From: CAZYWA01 sp964650975 [NCBI: uncultured bacterium]
GTDB taxonomy: Bacteria > JADJOY01
Length of the DNA: 64,000 nt
Reading direction: 5' to 3'
Assembly (NCBI GenBank): GCA_964650975.1
Contig: CAZYWA010000001.1
Span: 15,998-79,997, forward strand
The position numbers were made by a program, and so were the translations under genes. Under the pieces are notes generated by a model, which was not told the origin of the DNA, made no database searches, and was given only the letters and a program-made list of their open reading frames with translations. Positions 26,620 to 37,868 of the stretch are shown in pieces; positions within the stretch are counted from its first letter, which is position 1, and every line of letters starts with the position of its first letter.

Positions 26620-28230
26620 GTGACGTCACTCGTGCTGGCGTCGTTGGTTGCGCTCGCGAGCTGCGCGCACGACGACATCGGCCGCGCCCCGCGCCCCGTG
26701 CCGAGCTGGCTCTTCTACCCGCGGGAGATCTGGCGCCTGATCTCGCCGCCCCCCGGCGAGATGCCTTCGCCGGCGCGGCCGGGCGGCCAGGTCGAGCGCT
26801 TCCATCCGGTCGACTTCGCGGAGCCGGTGCGCGCGGTGCCGCCGCCGCAGCATCCGTTCATGGCCGCCAATCCAGGGAGCAACATGCACGATGACGCGTC
26901 GATGACCGACACCGCCGCGGCGCCTGGGCCGCTGGGGATCGATCCCGAGATCGTGACCCGCTCGGAGGGCTTCGGCGGCTACGGAACGATGGCGTTCGAC
27001 CGGAAGAAGCGACTGGTGGGCGTCTACGGCAACGGCCGCGAGTTCTGGGTGCAGCTCCTCGACGCGCACACGCTGGTCAAGCTCGCCTCGTACTCGCTGC
27101 CGCCGCGTCCCTGGTCCTTCCCGCTCGAGGGTGTCGCACCGTGGAAGTACATCGGCGCGGGCATGTACTTCTACCTGGACGAGCGCGATCGCGCCGTGGT
27201 CCCCACCACCGAGAACTCCATCGAGGTGGTGCAGATCCCGGACGACCCGGCGAGCGGCATCCGCTCGGTCCGGAGCTACGACCTTCACGAGCACGTGGTC
27301 AAGCTCGACTGGCCGCAGCGCGACAGCGTCGCGTGGGTGCTGCCGGAGTGGAACGGCCGCCGCTACTGGTACGCGACCACCTCGGGAATGGTGGGCACGG
27401 TCGACGTCGAGACCGGTGCCATCGCGGAGCTGCGCCTCGCCGGCGACGCCGGTCCCGAGATCGTCGAGAACTCGTTCGCGGTGGGCGAGGACGGGATCTT
27501 CATCGCCTCCGACCGCGCGCTCTACCGTTTCAGCGCCGGCGCGAACGGAGAGGTGGTCACCGACTGGCGCACGCCCTACGACCGTGGCCCCGCGATGAAA
27601 CCTGGGCTCATCTCGCGCGGCACCGGCACTTCCGTGTCGCTGGTGGGCGGCACCGATGGGCTGGTGGTGATCACCGACAACGCCGAGCCGCGCATTCACG
27701 TGCTCTTCGTGCGGCGCAGCGACGGCGCGCTCGGGTGCAGCGAGCCGCTCTTCGGCGACGGGCAGAGCGCCACCGACGTGAGCGCCGTCGAGCTCGAGCA
27801 CGCGGACCGGGCTGGCGCCCCCACGGGCGAGTTTTCCGCGATCGTCGAGAACAACTGGAGCTCGGGCTCGTTCCCGGTCTCGAATCCCGAGCCCGGGCTC
27901 ACGCGCGTCGACGCGATCCGCGAACCGGACGGCGGCTACCGCTGCAAGACCGTGTGGACCAATCCCACCCGCGGCATCAACGTCGCGAAGGCGTCGCTCG
28001 GCGCGGGGCTCCTCTACACGTACTTCCGAGATCCCGCGGATGCGGTCACCCAGTGGTACCTCTCGGCCGTGGACCTGACGAGTGGCGAGACCGTGTATCG
28101 CGTGCGAGCCGGCGCGGGGCAGGGCTTCAACAACTGGGCCGGTTCACTCTTCCTGCATCCAGACGGCGGGGCCTTCTACACCACCACGATCTTCGGCATG
28201 GTGATGGTGCGCGATGCGCCGGCGGGTTGA
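26620..28230 (+). CDS. lipoprotein with beta-propeller-like body, function unknown
   Basis: 536 residues from the GTG at 26620. The signal peptide TSLVLASLVALASC|AH has a good lipobox. The mature protein has a Pro-rich linker (residues about 30-80) and then repeating strand motifs such as GYGTMAFDRKKRLVGVYGNG, YFYLDERDRAVVPTTENSIE, YWYATTSGMVGTVDVETG and GTDGLVVITDNAEPRIHVLF, consistent with a propeller. No catalytic motif is seen. The same frame stays open far upstream, but that part is only the shadow of the sulfotransferase gene. It is followed by an inverted repeat shared with the convergent small lipoprotein. Confidence 0.8.
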   Translation: MTSLVLASLVALASCAHDDIGRAPRPVPSWLFYPREIWRLISPPPGEMPSPARPGGQVERFHPVDFAEPVRAVPPPQHPFMAANPGSNMHDDASMTDTAAAPGPLGIDPEIVTRSEGFGGYGTMAFDRKKRLVGVYGNGREFWVQLLDAHTLVKLASYSLPPRPWSFPLEGVAPWKYIGAGMYFYLDERDRAVVPTTENSIEVVQIPDDPASGIRSVRSYDLHEHVVKLDWPQRDSVAWVLPEWNGRRYWYATTSGMVGTVDVETGAIAELRLAGDAGPEIVENSFAVGEDGIFIASDRALYRFSAGANGEVVTDWRTPYDRGPAMKPGLISRGTGTSVSLVGGTDGLVVITDNAEPRIHVLFVRRSDGALGCSEPLFGDGQSATDVSAVELEHADRAGAPTGEFSAIVENNWSSGSFPVSNPEPGLTRVDAIREPDGGYRCKTVWTNPTRGINVAKASLGAGLLYTYFRDPADAVTQWYLSAVDLTSGETVYRVRAGAGQGFNNWAGSLFLHPDGGAFYTTTIFGMVMVRDAPAG

Positions 28231-28233
28231 ACA

Positions 28234-28271
28234 CCCGGTTGTCGTGACGCAAGCGCGCCGCGACAACCGGG
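28234..28271. terminator. 11-bp inverted repeat between convergent genes
   Basis: CCCGGTTGTCG at 28234-28244 and its inverse at 28261-28271 with a 16-nt loop, located between the stops at 28230 and 28292. A likely shared terminator without T-run. Confidence 0.55.
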
Positions 28272-28291
28272 GGCTCGGATTCAGCGCGAGA

Positions 28292-28567
28292 TCAGCCGCC
28301 GGTCTTCTTGGCCTTGGCCGCGGCCACCGAGCAGTTCCCCTCGTCGATCTGCGTCTCACCGGCGCACTTCGCGAGGCACGAGTTGTCGTACTCCTTGCCA
28401 CTCCCGCCGCACGCCGTCAGGACCGCCATCGGGCAAGCGGCCTTGCACTCCTTGAGCGCCTTGCTGGCCGGCGACGAGCAAGCGCCCGACGCAAGCAGCA
28501 GTACCAGTCCGGCGACGGTGAAGCCCAGCGATTTCCAGCTCGAATGCAGCTCGCCTCGGTTCGACAT
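28292..28567 (-). CDS. small lipoprotein with a Kazal-like domain
   Basis: 91 residues from the ATG at 28567. Signal peptide GFTVAGLVLLLASGAC|SS with lipobox. The mature 60 residues contain six cysteines in a pattern resembling Kazal-type protease inhibitors: ECKAAC, then TACGGSGKEYDNSCLAKC and a final C in DEGNC. The C-G-x-x-G-x-x-Y-x-N-x-C core is the Kazal signature. Known Kazal domains bind serine proteases tightly. In a bacterial lipoprotein it might protect the cell surface from proteolysis, but that is inference. Longer upstream frames lack homology. Confidence 0.75.
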   Translation of the reverse strand: MSNRGELHSSWKSLGFTVAGLVLLLASGACSSPASKALKECKAACPMAVLTACGGSGKEYDNSCLAKCAGETQIDEGNCSVAAAKAKKTGG

Positions 28568-28748
28568 GTGCCCTGTTCTTCCTGGAGCACTCCGAGGCGT
28601 ACGAGACGCTTTCGTGCACTCCTTTAGAGCGACGAATGCCGTCGCCCATCCGGCGGTCGTACGGGGTTTCGAGGGGCAAGTCAAGAAAACTCTCCACAAG
28701 CGGCCCGCTTCAGCCGCTCGAGGCCACCCTCGAATCGCCCGGCCCCGG

Positions 28749-31007
<2,259 letters not shown>

Positions 31008-31080
31008 GCCGTTTCGGCTTCTACCCCGGCGGAGAGCGCGTTGACAAACCGCCCGCGCGATCCGATTCGATCGCCGCATC

Positions 31081-31099
31081 GGCGAGGGACCTCGCCTCC
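31081..31099 (-). repeat. REP-like hairpin, shortened stem
   Basis: GGCG, loop containing AGGGAC, CGCC, then CCTCC (reverse head). It lies 74 bp upstream of the histidine kinase start. Confidence 0.5.
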
Positions 31100-31135
31100 T
31101 GCCCTCGTTGCGGCTGTGGGCCGATGCAGAAGCAC

Positions 31136-31230
31136 CGCGCCGCAGGCGCGCGGCGAGCAAGGCGAGCCGACTTGGGGGTGGGGACCCGTTCGAATTCACC
31201 TCGAACGGGGCGGCGGGCTCGAAGAGCCCC
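31136..31230 (-). repeat. long 3'-flanking repeat, copy 1
   Basis: Conserved ends with a variable middle. One end is GCGCC/GCA/GGCGC followed by GCGAGCCGACT; the other is hairpin GGGCTC/GAA/GAGCCC (31215-31229) followed by CCC. The middle of this copy holds a perfect hairpin CCCGTTCGA/ATTCACC/TCGAACGGG (31185-31209). It begins about 10 bp after the stop of the PilZ-like gene, when read on the minus strand. Copy 2 is at 59193-59287. Confidence 0.7.
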
Positions 31231-31239
31231 CAGGGAGAC

Positions 31240-32979
31240 TCAGTGCTCGGCGGCCTCTGCACCCTGCACGAAGATCTTGCCGTCGTGCATGACCGCCTGC
31301 TGCTTGTTGTCGGGCGTCAGCGCGACGATCTCGCGAAAGTTCATTCCGAAGAGCACCAGGGTCACCGCGCTGAAGTCGTTGATACGGTCGCCAGGATCCC
31401 GGGCCAGCCATTCCGGCGCCACCACGACCTTCAGGACTCCCTTTTCCACCTTGGCGTCCTGGATCACGAACGCAGGTGCCACCTTCTGGACCTCGGTGCG
31501 TGCCTGTGCCACGTCGATGACCTTGGGGACCTCGAAATCCTGGGTCCGGAACTCATAGTAGAGCCCGGTGATGGCGCCCACCACCGCCAGCCCGGCGATG
31601 AGCAGCGTGCTCTGCTTCACCTGGATCCGCTCGGGCAGGCCGCCGCCCAACCGCTGTTTGGCCGGACGCGGCTCGCTCTTGGACGGTGGTTTCTTCGCCT
31701 CCTCGCGCTCGCGCTTGGCGGTATCGGCCTTGCGCACCCCGCTCTTGGGCGGCTCCCCCTTGCGCACTCCGCTCTTGGGTCCCTCGGGCTCGCGCGCGAG
31801 CGTCGCCTGGCGCGCCAGACGTTCCTTCTCGATCTGCCAGGTCTCGTAGGCATTCTGTGATGCCTCGGCCGTCTCGATCGACGCGGCATGCCACACCGAG
31901 CGCTGCAGAAAGGCGCCCAGATCCTCCACCGCGTGGGCGATCTCGCGGCTCAGCGCTTCGTCGAGGCTGGCCTCTTCGGCGACGGCCGACATTCGCAGCC
32001 CCACGCCCTCGAGCACCGCACGATCGCGCTCGAGCGCGGCACGCAGCTCCGGCTCGAGCCGCTGGAAGCGCCAGGCGGCGAGCTGCAGCGCATCCACGAG
32101 TCGCATCTGGACCGAGATCAGCTCCAGAAACGGGTGCTCCCACAGCACCTCGACCTCGGTGGGGCCCTCGTCCGCGTCGTCGGGCGCAGGCGGCGGTGGA
32201 GGTGGCGGTGGCGCCACGTCGCCGGTGGCCTCGTCGAGGTCGCTCAGATCGAGCGTCCACATGTCGGCCGTGTCGCTTGCGTCGGGAGCGGCGCCGCCAC
32301 CGGCGGCGGGATCCGCCTTCGCGCCCACCTGCGCCAGCGCCGTCAGGCTCTCGTGGAGCACGCGGGTCGGGATCCCGGTGGTGGGCGTCAAGGTGCGGCC
32401 GCGGTAGGTGAGCACCAGCCGATCCGCCTCGGCGGTCGCGATCGTTCCCGCGAGCTCGCGCAGCATCCGCAAGTACTCGGGCAGCATCTGGTTGGGCCCG
32501 CCCGGCGCCGCGCCGTCGGGAAACTCTGCGCGGCCGACCTCCTGGCCGTGCGACCAGAGGGTCAGCCCGTCGCCGTCGGATCCTGCGTTCACGATGTCGG
32601 GATCGGTCGGGACCGGCCAGATCAAGCGCCCGTCGACGTCGATCGCGATGGCGCCGGAGTAGACGCGCTCGAGCTTCGCGATCACGCCCGGCAGGTCCAT
32701 CGGCGGCTCGTCGAACTTGAGCCCGAAGCCGGAGGCGGTCATGCCGCCCACGTCGCGGTTCAAATGAGCCGTGACCCGCCCTTCACCGTGATAGGTGCTA
32801 TCCCCCATCCCGATCGAGAAGAACATCCGGCTCTGGACGTCGGGAAGCGCGGTGGTCTGGACGAAGAGATTGGTGGTGCTGAGCGACGTGACCACTCCTT
32901 CGCCCCACGCGCGCCCGTCGCGCGAGTAGCGAATCGGGAGGGACACCTCGAATCGGGGGCCTTGTCCGTCCACCGCCAT
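31240..32979 (-). CDS. PilZ-like domain protein with C-terminal membrane anchor
   Basis: 579 residues from the ATG at 32979. The N-terminus resembles a PilZ domain ([37 protein letters not shown]), but the RxxxR and D/NxSxxG c-di-GMP motifs are degenerate, so ligand binding is doubtful. After a Pro tract (eight Pro near residue 270) comes a helical region, then a charged linker with two copies of PKSGVRK, and one transmembrane helix ([17 protein letters not shown], near residue 475), leaving about 90 periplasmic residues. It is alone between divergent acyl-CoA synthetase and the kinase gene. The function is unknown. Confidence 0.7.
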   Translation of the reverse strand: MAVDGQGPRFEVSLPIRYSRDGRAWGEGVVTSLSTTNLFVQTTALPDVQSRMFFSIGMGDSTYHGEGRVTAHLNRDVGGMTASGFGLKFDEPPMDLPGVIAKLERVYSGAIAIDVDGRLIWPVPTDPDIVNAGSDGDGLTLWSHGQEVGRAEFPDGAAPGGPNQMLPEYLRMLRELAGTIATAEADRLVLTYRGRTLTPTTGIPTRVLHESLTALAQVGAKADPAAGGGAAPDASDTADMWTLDLSDLDEATGDVAPPPPPPPPAPDDADEGPTEVEVLWEHPFLELISVQMRLVDALQLAAWRFQRLEPELRAALERDRAVLEGVGLRMSAVAEEASLDEALSREIAHAVEDLGAFLQRSVWHAASIETAEASQNAYETWQIEKERLARQATLAREPEGPKSGVRKGEPPKSGVRKADTAKREREEAKKPPSKSEPRPAKQRLGGGLPERIQVKQSTLLIAGLAVVGAITGLYYEFRTQDFEVPKVIDVAQARTEVQKVAPAFVIQDAKVEKGVLKVVVAPEWLARDPGDRINDFSAVTLVLFGMNFREIVALTPDNKQQAVMHDGKIFVQGAEAAEH

Positions 32980-33212
32980 TCCGTCGTTCCTCGTGTTCTC
33001 GGTTTGCAGCGCTCGTCTGGATCGAACCGGCGGCGTCCGCGCATGCGCCGACGCTCGCGAGCCCCGGGGGATCGTATGTGGATGGCTATCTCCCCGCAAG
33101 AGCCTGCTTTTCCTGGTGGCACGAATCGTGGCAAGAGAATGACTCGAGACTGGTGGTGGATGCCGCGCCCGGCACGTCGTGCGATCGCCGCCTCGCCTGG
33201 GGGAGCCCGTCG

Positions 33213-34850
33213 ATGATTGAGCTCGATCACGCCGCGACCGTGCCCGCGTTCATCCGCCACCTGGCGGCCACGCGCGGACATCATCCGCTCCTCATCCTCG
33301 GGCAGGACCGGCTCTCCTACGTCGAGGCCGACGCGGAGTCGGGTGCCGTGGCGCGCGGGTTGCTCGCGGTGGGCGTCGGAAAGGGCACCCGCGTGGGCGT
33401 GCTGATGCCCAACGGGCCCGACTGGCTGATCGCGTGGCTGGCGGCCGCGCGCATCGGCGCCGTGGTGGTGCCGATCAACACCTTCTATCAAGCGCGCGAG
33501 CTGCGCTGGGTGCTGGCGCATTCCGACTGCGCAGTGCTGCTCATGCGTCCGCGGCTGCTCGGCCACGATTACGAAGCGCGCCTCGAGGAGGTGGCGCCGG
33601 AGCTCGAGGCGGCGCTCTCGTCCGAGCTGTGGCTCCCGTCGCTGCCCTTCCTGCGGCGCGTTTACGTGTGGGGCGAGTCGGACCGGCGCTGGGCGGCGTC
33701 GAGCTCGGGAGAGCTGCGCGAGCGAGTCCGCGGCAACCGGGCGCTCGACGACCGCTTCCTGCGCATCGTCGAGGCGCACGTCTCGCCCGCCGATCCGATG
33801 ATGATCATCTACAGCTCGGGGAGCTCCGCCGATCCCAAGGGCGCCATCCACACCCACGGCGGCGTGCTGCGCCACGCCCGCGCCCTGAACGAGCATCGCC
33901 GCATCGGGCCCGACGACCGCATGTACTCGCCGATGCCGTTCTTCTGGGTCGGTGGTTTCGTGTACTCGCTGCTCGCTTGCATGCACGCGGGTGCGACGCT
34001 GGTGTGCGAGACCGCGTTCGATCCCGAGAAGACCCTCGACACGCTGGAGCGGGAGCGGGTCACGATCGCCGTGGGCTGGCCGCACTACGCGAAGGGAATG
34101 GCCGAGCACCCGAGCTTCGCGCGCCGCCAGTTGGACTCGCTTCACAGCGGCAACCTGTGGGCGATCCTGCCCGAGCCGTTGCGTCCGCGCGATCCCGAGC
34201 TGCGCTCCAACTCGCTCGGCATGACCGAGACCGGGGGCCCGCACACCTACGACAACATGGACCGCGAGCTGCCCGAGGCGCTGCGCGGCTCGTTCGGCCA
34301 CGCGGTCCATGGCTTCGAGCACAAGATCGTCGATCCCGCGAGCGGCGCCACGCTCGGCCCGGGCGAGCTGGGCGAGATCTGCGTGCGCGGACCGGGCGTC
34401 ATGCAAGGGCTCGTGAAAGTCGAGGACCACGAGGTTTTCGACGCCGACGGCTACTACCACACCGGCGACTCGGGTTACTTCGACGCCGACGGAGTGCTGT
34501 TCTTCAAGGGGCGTTTGGGCGAGCTCATCAAGACCGGTGGCGCCAACGTCACGCCGCGCGAGGTCGAAGTTGCGGTGCAGGCGCAGGCCGAGGTGAAGGA
34601 GGCCTACGTCGTGGGGCTCCCCGACGAGACGCGTGGCGAGATCGTCGCCGCGGCCGTGGTGCTCAAGGCCGGCCACGAGCTCGCTTCCGACGAGCTGCGT
34701 GCGCGTCTCAAGCGCGAGCTCGCCGCCTACAAGGTGCCGCGCCTGGTGTGGTTCTGCGACAGCGCCGCGCTGCCGTTCACCGACTCGGGGAAGATCGACA
34801 AGCGCCGTCTCAAAGCGGTGCTCGACCGGGAGCTGCGAGGTGCGGCGTGA
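33213..34850 (+). CDS. AMP-binding acyl-CoA synthetase family protein
   Basis: 545 residues from the ATG at 33213, after GGGGGAG. ANL superfamily: P-loop MIIYSSGSSADPKGAIHTH (a variant of YTSGTTGxPKG), PFFWVGGFVYSLL, NSLGMTETGGPHTYD (A5), YYHTGDSGYFDADG (A7), FFKGRLGELIKTGGANVTPREVE (A8) and the catalytic Lys in FTDSGKIDKRRLK (A10). It activates a carboxylate as acyl-adenylate and then thioester. The substrate is unclear; nearby acyl-CoA dehydrogenases suggest a fatty or alicyclic acid. It is convergent with the HTTM gene, 3 bp apart. Confidence 0.9.
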   Translation: MIELDHAATVPAFIRHLAATRGHHPLLILGQDRLSYVEADAESGAVARGLLAVGVGKGTRVGVLMPNGPDWLIAWLAAARIGAVVVPINTFYQARELRWVLAHSDCAVLLMRPRLLGHDYEARLEEVAPELEAALSSELWLPSLPFLRRVYVWGESDRRWAASSSGELRERVRGNRALDDRFLRIVEAHVSPADPMMIIYSSGSSADPKGAIHTHGGVLRHARALNEHRRIGPDDRMYSPMPFFWVGGFVYSLLACMHAGATLVCETAFDPEKTLDTLERERVTIAVGWPHYAKGMAEHPSFARRQLDSLHSGNLWAILPEPLRPRDPELRSNSLGMTETGGPHTYDNMDRELPEALRGSFGHAVHGFEHKIVDPASGATLGPGELGEICVRGPGVMQGLVKVEDHEVFDADGYYHTGDSGYFDADGVLFFKGRLGELIKTGGANVTPREVEVAVQAQAEVKEAYVVGLPDETRGEIVAAAVVLKAGHELASDELRARLKRELAAYKVPRLVWFCDSAALPFTDSGKIDKRRLKAVLDRELRGAA

Positions 34851-34853
34851 AGC

Positions 34854-36404
34854 TCACGGGAGCGCCGACGTTCGCTCCAGCTCCCGCCCGGGCTCCGCTC
34901 CGGCGGGACACGCGTACTGCATCAGGATCTGGCGGCGCGGTTCGGGCGAGGCGCCGTCCAGACGCAGCTCGCGGCTCGCGACCACCCAGACCAGCCGCTC
35001 GAGCCGGCTCTCCGGTGCCGCGCCCGCGTTGAAGCTCTGGCACAGCCACTCGGCGCACGGTGCGCGGAAGCTCGCGGAGCGGTCACGCGCCAGCTCGTCG
35101 CGATACGAGCCCCAGCGCGCATGGGAGCCGAGAGATCGCACCGTGTCCCATCCAGGGCCACGGCCGAGCTGCAGCAGGTCCGGGTGCAAGGCGCCGTCGG
35201 CGAGGATGCCCCACCACTCGAAGCTCAGATCCTCGTGACGCGGTCCGGGCGCGAAGAGCACCCAGTTCTGGTCGAGCTCGAGGCGCGCCGCCACGGTGTG
35301 GACGAAAGAGGGCAGGAAAGGCCTGGGAGCCAGCCAGTTCACGTTGAGCGCCAGCACGTACGCGGCGAGCAGCCCGGGCACGACGTGATTCGAGAGTGTC
35401 GAGAGCATCGGTGGGACACCGCTCGCCGCGGGGATCGAGGCGCGCGATGGCACCGTGCCCGCCGCTTTTCTCCTCGGCCCGATCCGCTCCCAGAACCACG
35501 AGGGCAGTGCCACGGTCAACGCCGCGCACGCCACCCACGGAAAGATCCCGAGACGGAGGCAGGCGCCGAGCGAGACGTGGAAGTAAACGAACGCCAGCAC
35601 CGCCGCGCAGCGAAGCGGCCCGGTGGCGAGCGGCGAGAAGAAGAGCAGCGGCCCCAGGAGCTCGAAGCGCCAGGTGCCGAGGGTCATCCCGCGCAAGAGC
35701 CCGGGAGATCGCTGCCGGAGCCAGATGCCCAGCGGCTCGACCAGCGTGTCGCGCTGCAAGGTGTACGCGATCGCGGTGCCCTCGGTGCGCCACTCGGGGC
35801 TGGTCTTGGCGAGCGCCGCGAACACGTAGACCACCGCGAGCTGAATCCACACACCCACGGTCGCTCCGGAGAGCACCGTGCTGGCGGCGCTCGCCGGTGA
35901 TCCGCCGCGACGACGAGCGTCGAGCGACATCCGCTCGCCCGTCGGCAGGAAGATCGACCACAGGAGCATCCAGCGCAGCTCGTCGTCGCCGCCCAGCAGC
36001 AGGAAGAAATTGCGCGCGTGGAGCGAGGTGGTGAGCACCCACGACGCCACCGTCGCGATCCGGGTGTGCCAGCCGACCCCCATCATCACCGCGAAACAGG
36101 CGGCCACCGCGAAGAGCGCCCCCTCGAAGGCCACCGACCCACCGAGGAGGTGAAGCGAGAGTGGCAGCGGCGAGATGCGCAGCGCGTCGGCGCGCGGCAG
36201 CAGCCCTTCGTCGCTGGTGAATGCCGCGAGGAATCGCGCGCGGTCGGCGAGATCGAGGAGCAGCACCGCGGCGAGCGCGATCCGCATCAGCGCCAGCGAG
36301 CGCAGATCGAGCGACAGCAGCTCCACGAGCTTGCACACCAGCGGCGATTCCACGGCCGGGCGGAGAGCCGCGGCCGGTGAAGAGCGATCGGCGACCGGGT
36401 GCAC
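34854..36404 (-). CDS. HTTM-domain (vitamin K-dependent gamma-carboxylase-like) membrane protein
   Basis: 516 residues, GTG start at 36404. At least eight hydrophobic segments; HTTM landmarks are LDLRSLALMRIALAAVLLLDL at the start, GWHTRIATVASWVLTTSLHARN, LLLGGDDELRWMLLWSIFLPTG, VYVFAALAKTSPEW (conserved Lys) and WFWERIGPRRK. The C-terminal 130 residues are soluble (NWVLFAPGPRHEDLSFEW). The family includes the gamma-glutamyl carboxylase catalytic part, but bacterial members mostly have unknown roles. It is monocistronic; a REP pair lies about 100 bp upstream. Confidence 0.85.
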   Translation of the reverse strand: MHPVADRSSPAAALRPAVESPLVCKLVELLSLDLRSLALMRIALAAVLLLDLADRARFLAAFTSDEGLLPRADALRISPLPLSLHLLGGSVAFEGALFAVAACFAVMMGVGWHTRIATVASWVLTTSLHARNFFLLLGGDDELRWMLLWSIFLPTGERMSLDARRRGGSPASAASTVLSGATVGVWIQLAVVYVFAALAKTSPEWRTEGTAIAYTLQRDTLVEPLGIWLRQRSPGLLRGMTLGTWRFELLGPLLFFSPLATGPLRCAAVLAFVYFHVSLGACLRLGIFPWVACAALTVALPSWFWERIGPRRKAAGTVPSRASIPAASGVPPMLSTLSNHVVPGLLAAYVLALNVNWLAPRPFLPSFVHTVAARLELDQNWVLFAPGPRHEDLSFEWWGILADGALHPDLLQLGRGPGWDTVRSLGSHARWGSYRDELARDRSASFRAPCAEWLCQSFNAGAAPESRLERLVWVVASRELRLDGASPEPRRQILMQYACPAGAEPGRELERTSALP

Positions 36405-36500
36405 GAGGAGTCTCCGCCCGGCTCAGCCCTCGAGGATCGAGCAGGGCGCGAGCGGGCGCGCGAGCATACCGCCGGAGGCAGGTCCGCCGTCCCGCCGTTC

Positions 36501-36583
36501 GGAGGCGGTCCCTCGCCGCCGCGGCGTCACACCTCGATCCATCGCCGCGGACGCGAGGGACCGCGTCCGAACCGCGTCCCTCC
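36501..36583. repeat. REP pair, partly decayed
   Basis: A truncated hairpin GGCG/GTCCCT/CGCC (36504-36517) and an intact GGACGCG/AGGGAC/CGCGTCC (36549-36568) followed by a duplicated right arm ending CCCTCC. If the missing 3 bp are restored the starts are again 48 bp apart. It lies between the fur and HTTM genes, both on the minus strand. Confidence 0.75.
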
Positions 36584-36608
36584 AACCACACGCGCGGGAG
36601 GCGGAGCG

Positions 36609-37031
36609 CTACTCGCGGCAGCGGCGGCACAGGCCGAGCAGCGTCACGTGGACGGCTTCCACGCGGAAGCCCTCGGGCACCGGCGTCAGGCCGCGGATCG
36701 GGCCGTCGGCCTTGGCGGGCAGGTCGTAGATGAGCCCGCAGCTGCGGCAGCGGCCGTGGTAGTGGTCGTCGGCGTTGGCCTCGTAGCGGAACGGCTCGCC
36801 GCCCTCGGTCACGCACGCGGCGAGGCCGGCGTCGACCAGCGAGCCGAGAGCCTCGTAGACGGTCTTGCGGCTGGTCTGCGGGAATTTCTCGAGAATCAGG
36901 CGGTGGAGCTCGATCGCGGTGGGGTGGTTCTTGGCCCGCCGCAAGAGCTCGAGCAGCTCCACCCGCTGGCGGGTGATGCGCAGCCCGTGAGCGGCGAGGG
37001 TCTCGCGTGGATCGGCCAGCTGCATGGACAT
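36609..37031 (-). CDS. Fur family metalloregulator (PerR/Fur-like)
   Basis: 140 residues. Winged helix in the first 80 residues (LAAHGLRITRQRVELLELL, TSRKTVYEALGSLVDAG), then the metal-sensing region DDHYHGRCRSCGLIYDLPA and the second Cys pair GLCRRCRE at the C-terminus, giving a structural Zn(Cys)4 site. The DDHYH segment holds the regulatory metal ligands, and PerR versus Fur cannot be settled by eye. No transport or peroxide gene adjoins it. A TATACT -10-like box lies 44 bp upstream. ATG at 37031; another ATG lies 6 bp later. Confidence 0.9.
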   Translation of the reverse strand: MSMQLADPRETLAAHGLRITRQRVELLELLRRAKNHPTAIELHRLILEKFPQTSRKTVYEALGSLVDAGLAACVTEGGEPFRYEANADDHYHGRCRSCGLIYDLPAKADGPIRGLTPVPEGFRVEAVHVTLLGLCRRCRE

Positions 37032-37074
37032 GGCGTGTTTCGCGCGGAAATCGCGGTGCTCCGCGCGACCCGCA

Positions 37075-37080
37075 GTATAC
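37075..37080 (-). promoter_or_regulatory. candidate -10 box for fur
   Basis: TATACT on the minus strand, 44 bp before the fur ATG; no convincing -35 hexamer at 17 bp. Weak evidence on its own. Confidence 0.3.
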
Positions 37081-37140
37081 GGCAGTGAAAGAGCGGCTGC
37101 GGCCGCGTTCGCTCCAGCGGGGAACCGCGATCGCGGCGCC

Positions 37141-37827
37141 TCAATCGGGGGAGTGGCCGGTCACGGTCTGGTGGATCATCCGCGCGCAGGTCTCGACCAG
37201 ATCGTCGGGCGAGGCTTCGAGGCGCCGCAGCACCTGCTTGTGCGCGGAGAGCCGCTCGAGCAGTGCCAGGATTCCCGCCGCGGCGACGCCCGCGTGGATG
37301 CCCTTCGGCGCGCGGCCCGCGGCCTGCGACTCCTGGATCTTCGCCGTGAAGTGATCGACGACGGGGCGTAGCGTGGTGCGCCGCACTTGCTGGAAGCGCG
37401 CGTCGCCGCGATCCGCGGCGAGGTTCCTGAGCGAGAGCGTCGCGTGGTGGGTGTCCCAGTGGGCGACGAACCGCGCCACGATGGCGCGCGCCCGGTCGAG
37501 GCCGGCATCGCCTTCCCAGGAACCGTCGATGAGCTCGACCACCGCGGGCATGTCCGCGCCGGCGCGCTCGGCGAGCCGGAGCGCCACTTCCTCGACGTCG
37601 CTGAAGTAGTGATAGAACGTGCCCGGCGAGGTGTCGGCCTTGCGGGCGATGTCGACCACCGAGAGGCCGAGCACACCGCACTCATCGAGCAGCTCCTGGG
37701 TCACATCGAGCAACCGCTCGCGAGTCCTGAGCGCACGCGGTCCGAGTGGACGGCCGTTTTGCGCCACGGCGCCCTTCCGGGCCTTGCGGCGCTCGCGTTT
37801 CGAGTCGTCGGCGACGTCCACGGGCAC
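37141..37827 (-). CDS. TetR family transcriptional regulator
   Basis: 228 residues from the GTG at 37827. The helix-turn-helix is LRTRERLLDVTQELLDECG, then VVDIARKADTSPGTFYHYFSDVEEV. The frame extends to a TTG at 37857, but that codon sits in an operator-like palindrome, so the GTG is preferred. It is divergent from the acyl-CoA dehydrogenase at 37869 with the palindrome TTTGA-N7-TCAAA between them, and a near-identical site precedes the Rieske oxygenase 5 kb away. It is therefore the likely local repressor of this catabolic cluster. Confidence 0.88.
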   Translation of the reverse strand: MPVDVADDSKRERRKARKGAVAQNGRPLGPRALRTRERLLDVTQELLDECGVLGLSVVDIARKADTSPGTFYHYFSDVEEVALRLAERAGADMPAVVELIDGSWEGDAGLDRARAIVARFVAHWDTHHATLSLRNLAADRGDARFQQVRRTTLRPVVDHFTAKIQESQAAGRAPKGIHAGVAAAGILALLERLSAHKQVLRRLEASPDDLVETCARMIHQTVTGHSPD

Positions 37828-37837
37828 GAGGTTGCAG

Positions 37838-37860
37838 CGTTTTTGACGATGTATCAAATT
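37838..37860. promoter_or_regulatory. operator-like palindrome between tetR and acyl-CoA dehydrogenase
   Basis: CGTTTTTGACGAT (37838-37850) followed by GTATCAAATT. TTTGA-N7-TCAAA is the inverted part. The first 13 bp are identical to the site at 43033-43045. Confidence 0.6.
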
Positions 37861-37868
37861 CCGCCGCG

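Noticed and set aside
25351-28230. A single 959-codon frame covering the sulfotransferase and lipoprotein region
   Set aside because: Its first 420 codons are out of frame with the clear sulfotransferase gene and low-complexity Arg-rich; only the part from 26620 is real.
37828-37857. TTG at 37857 as the start of the second tetR gene
   Set aside because: The added residues would be encoded by the operator-like palindrome and no ribosome-binding site precedes it; the GTG at 37827 fits better.
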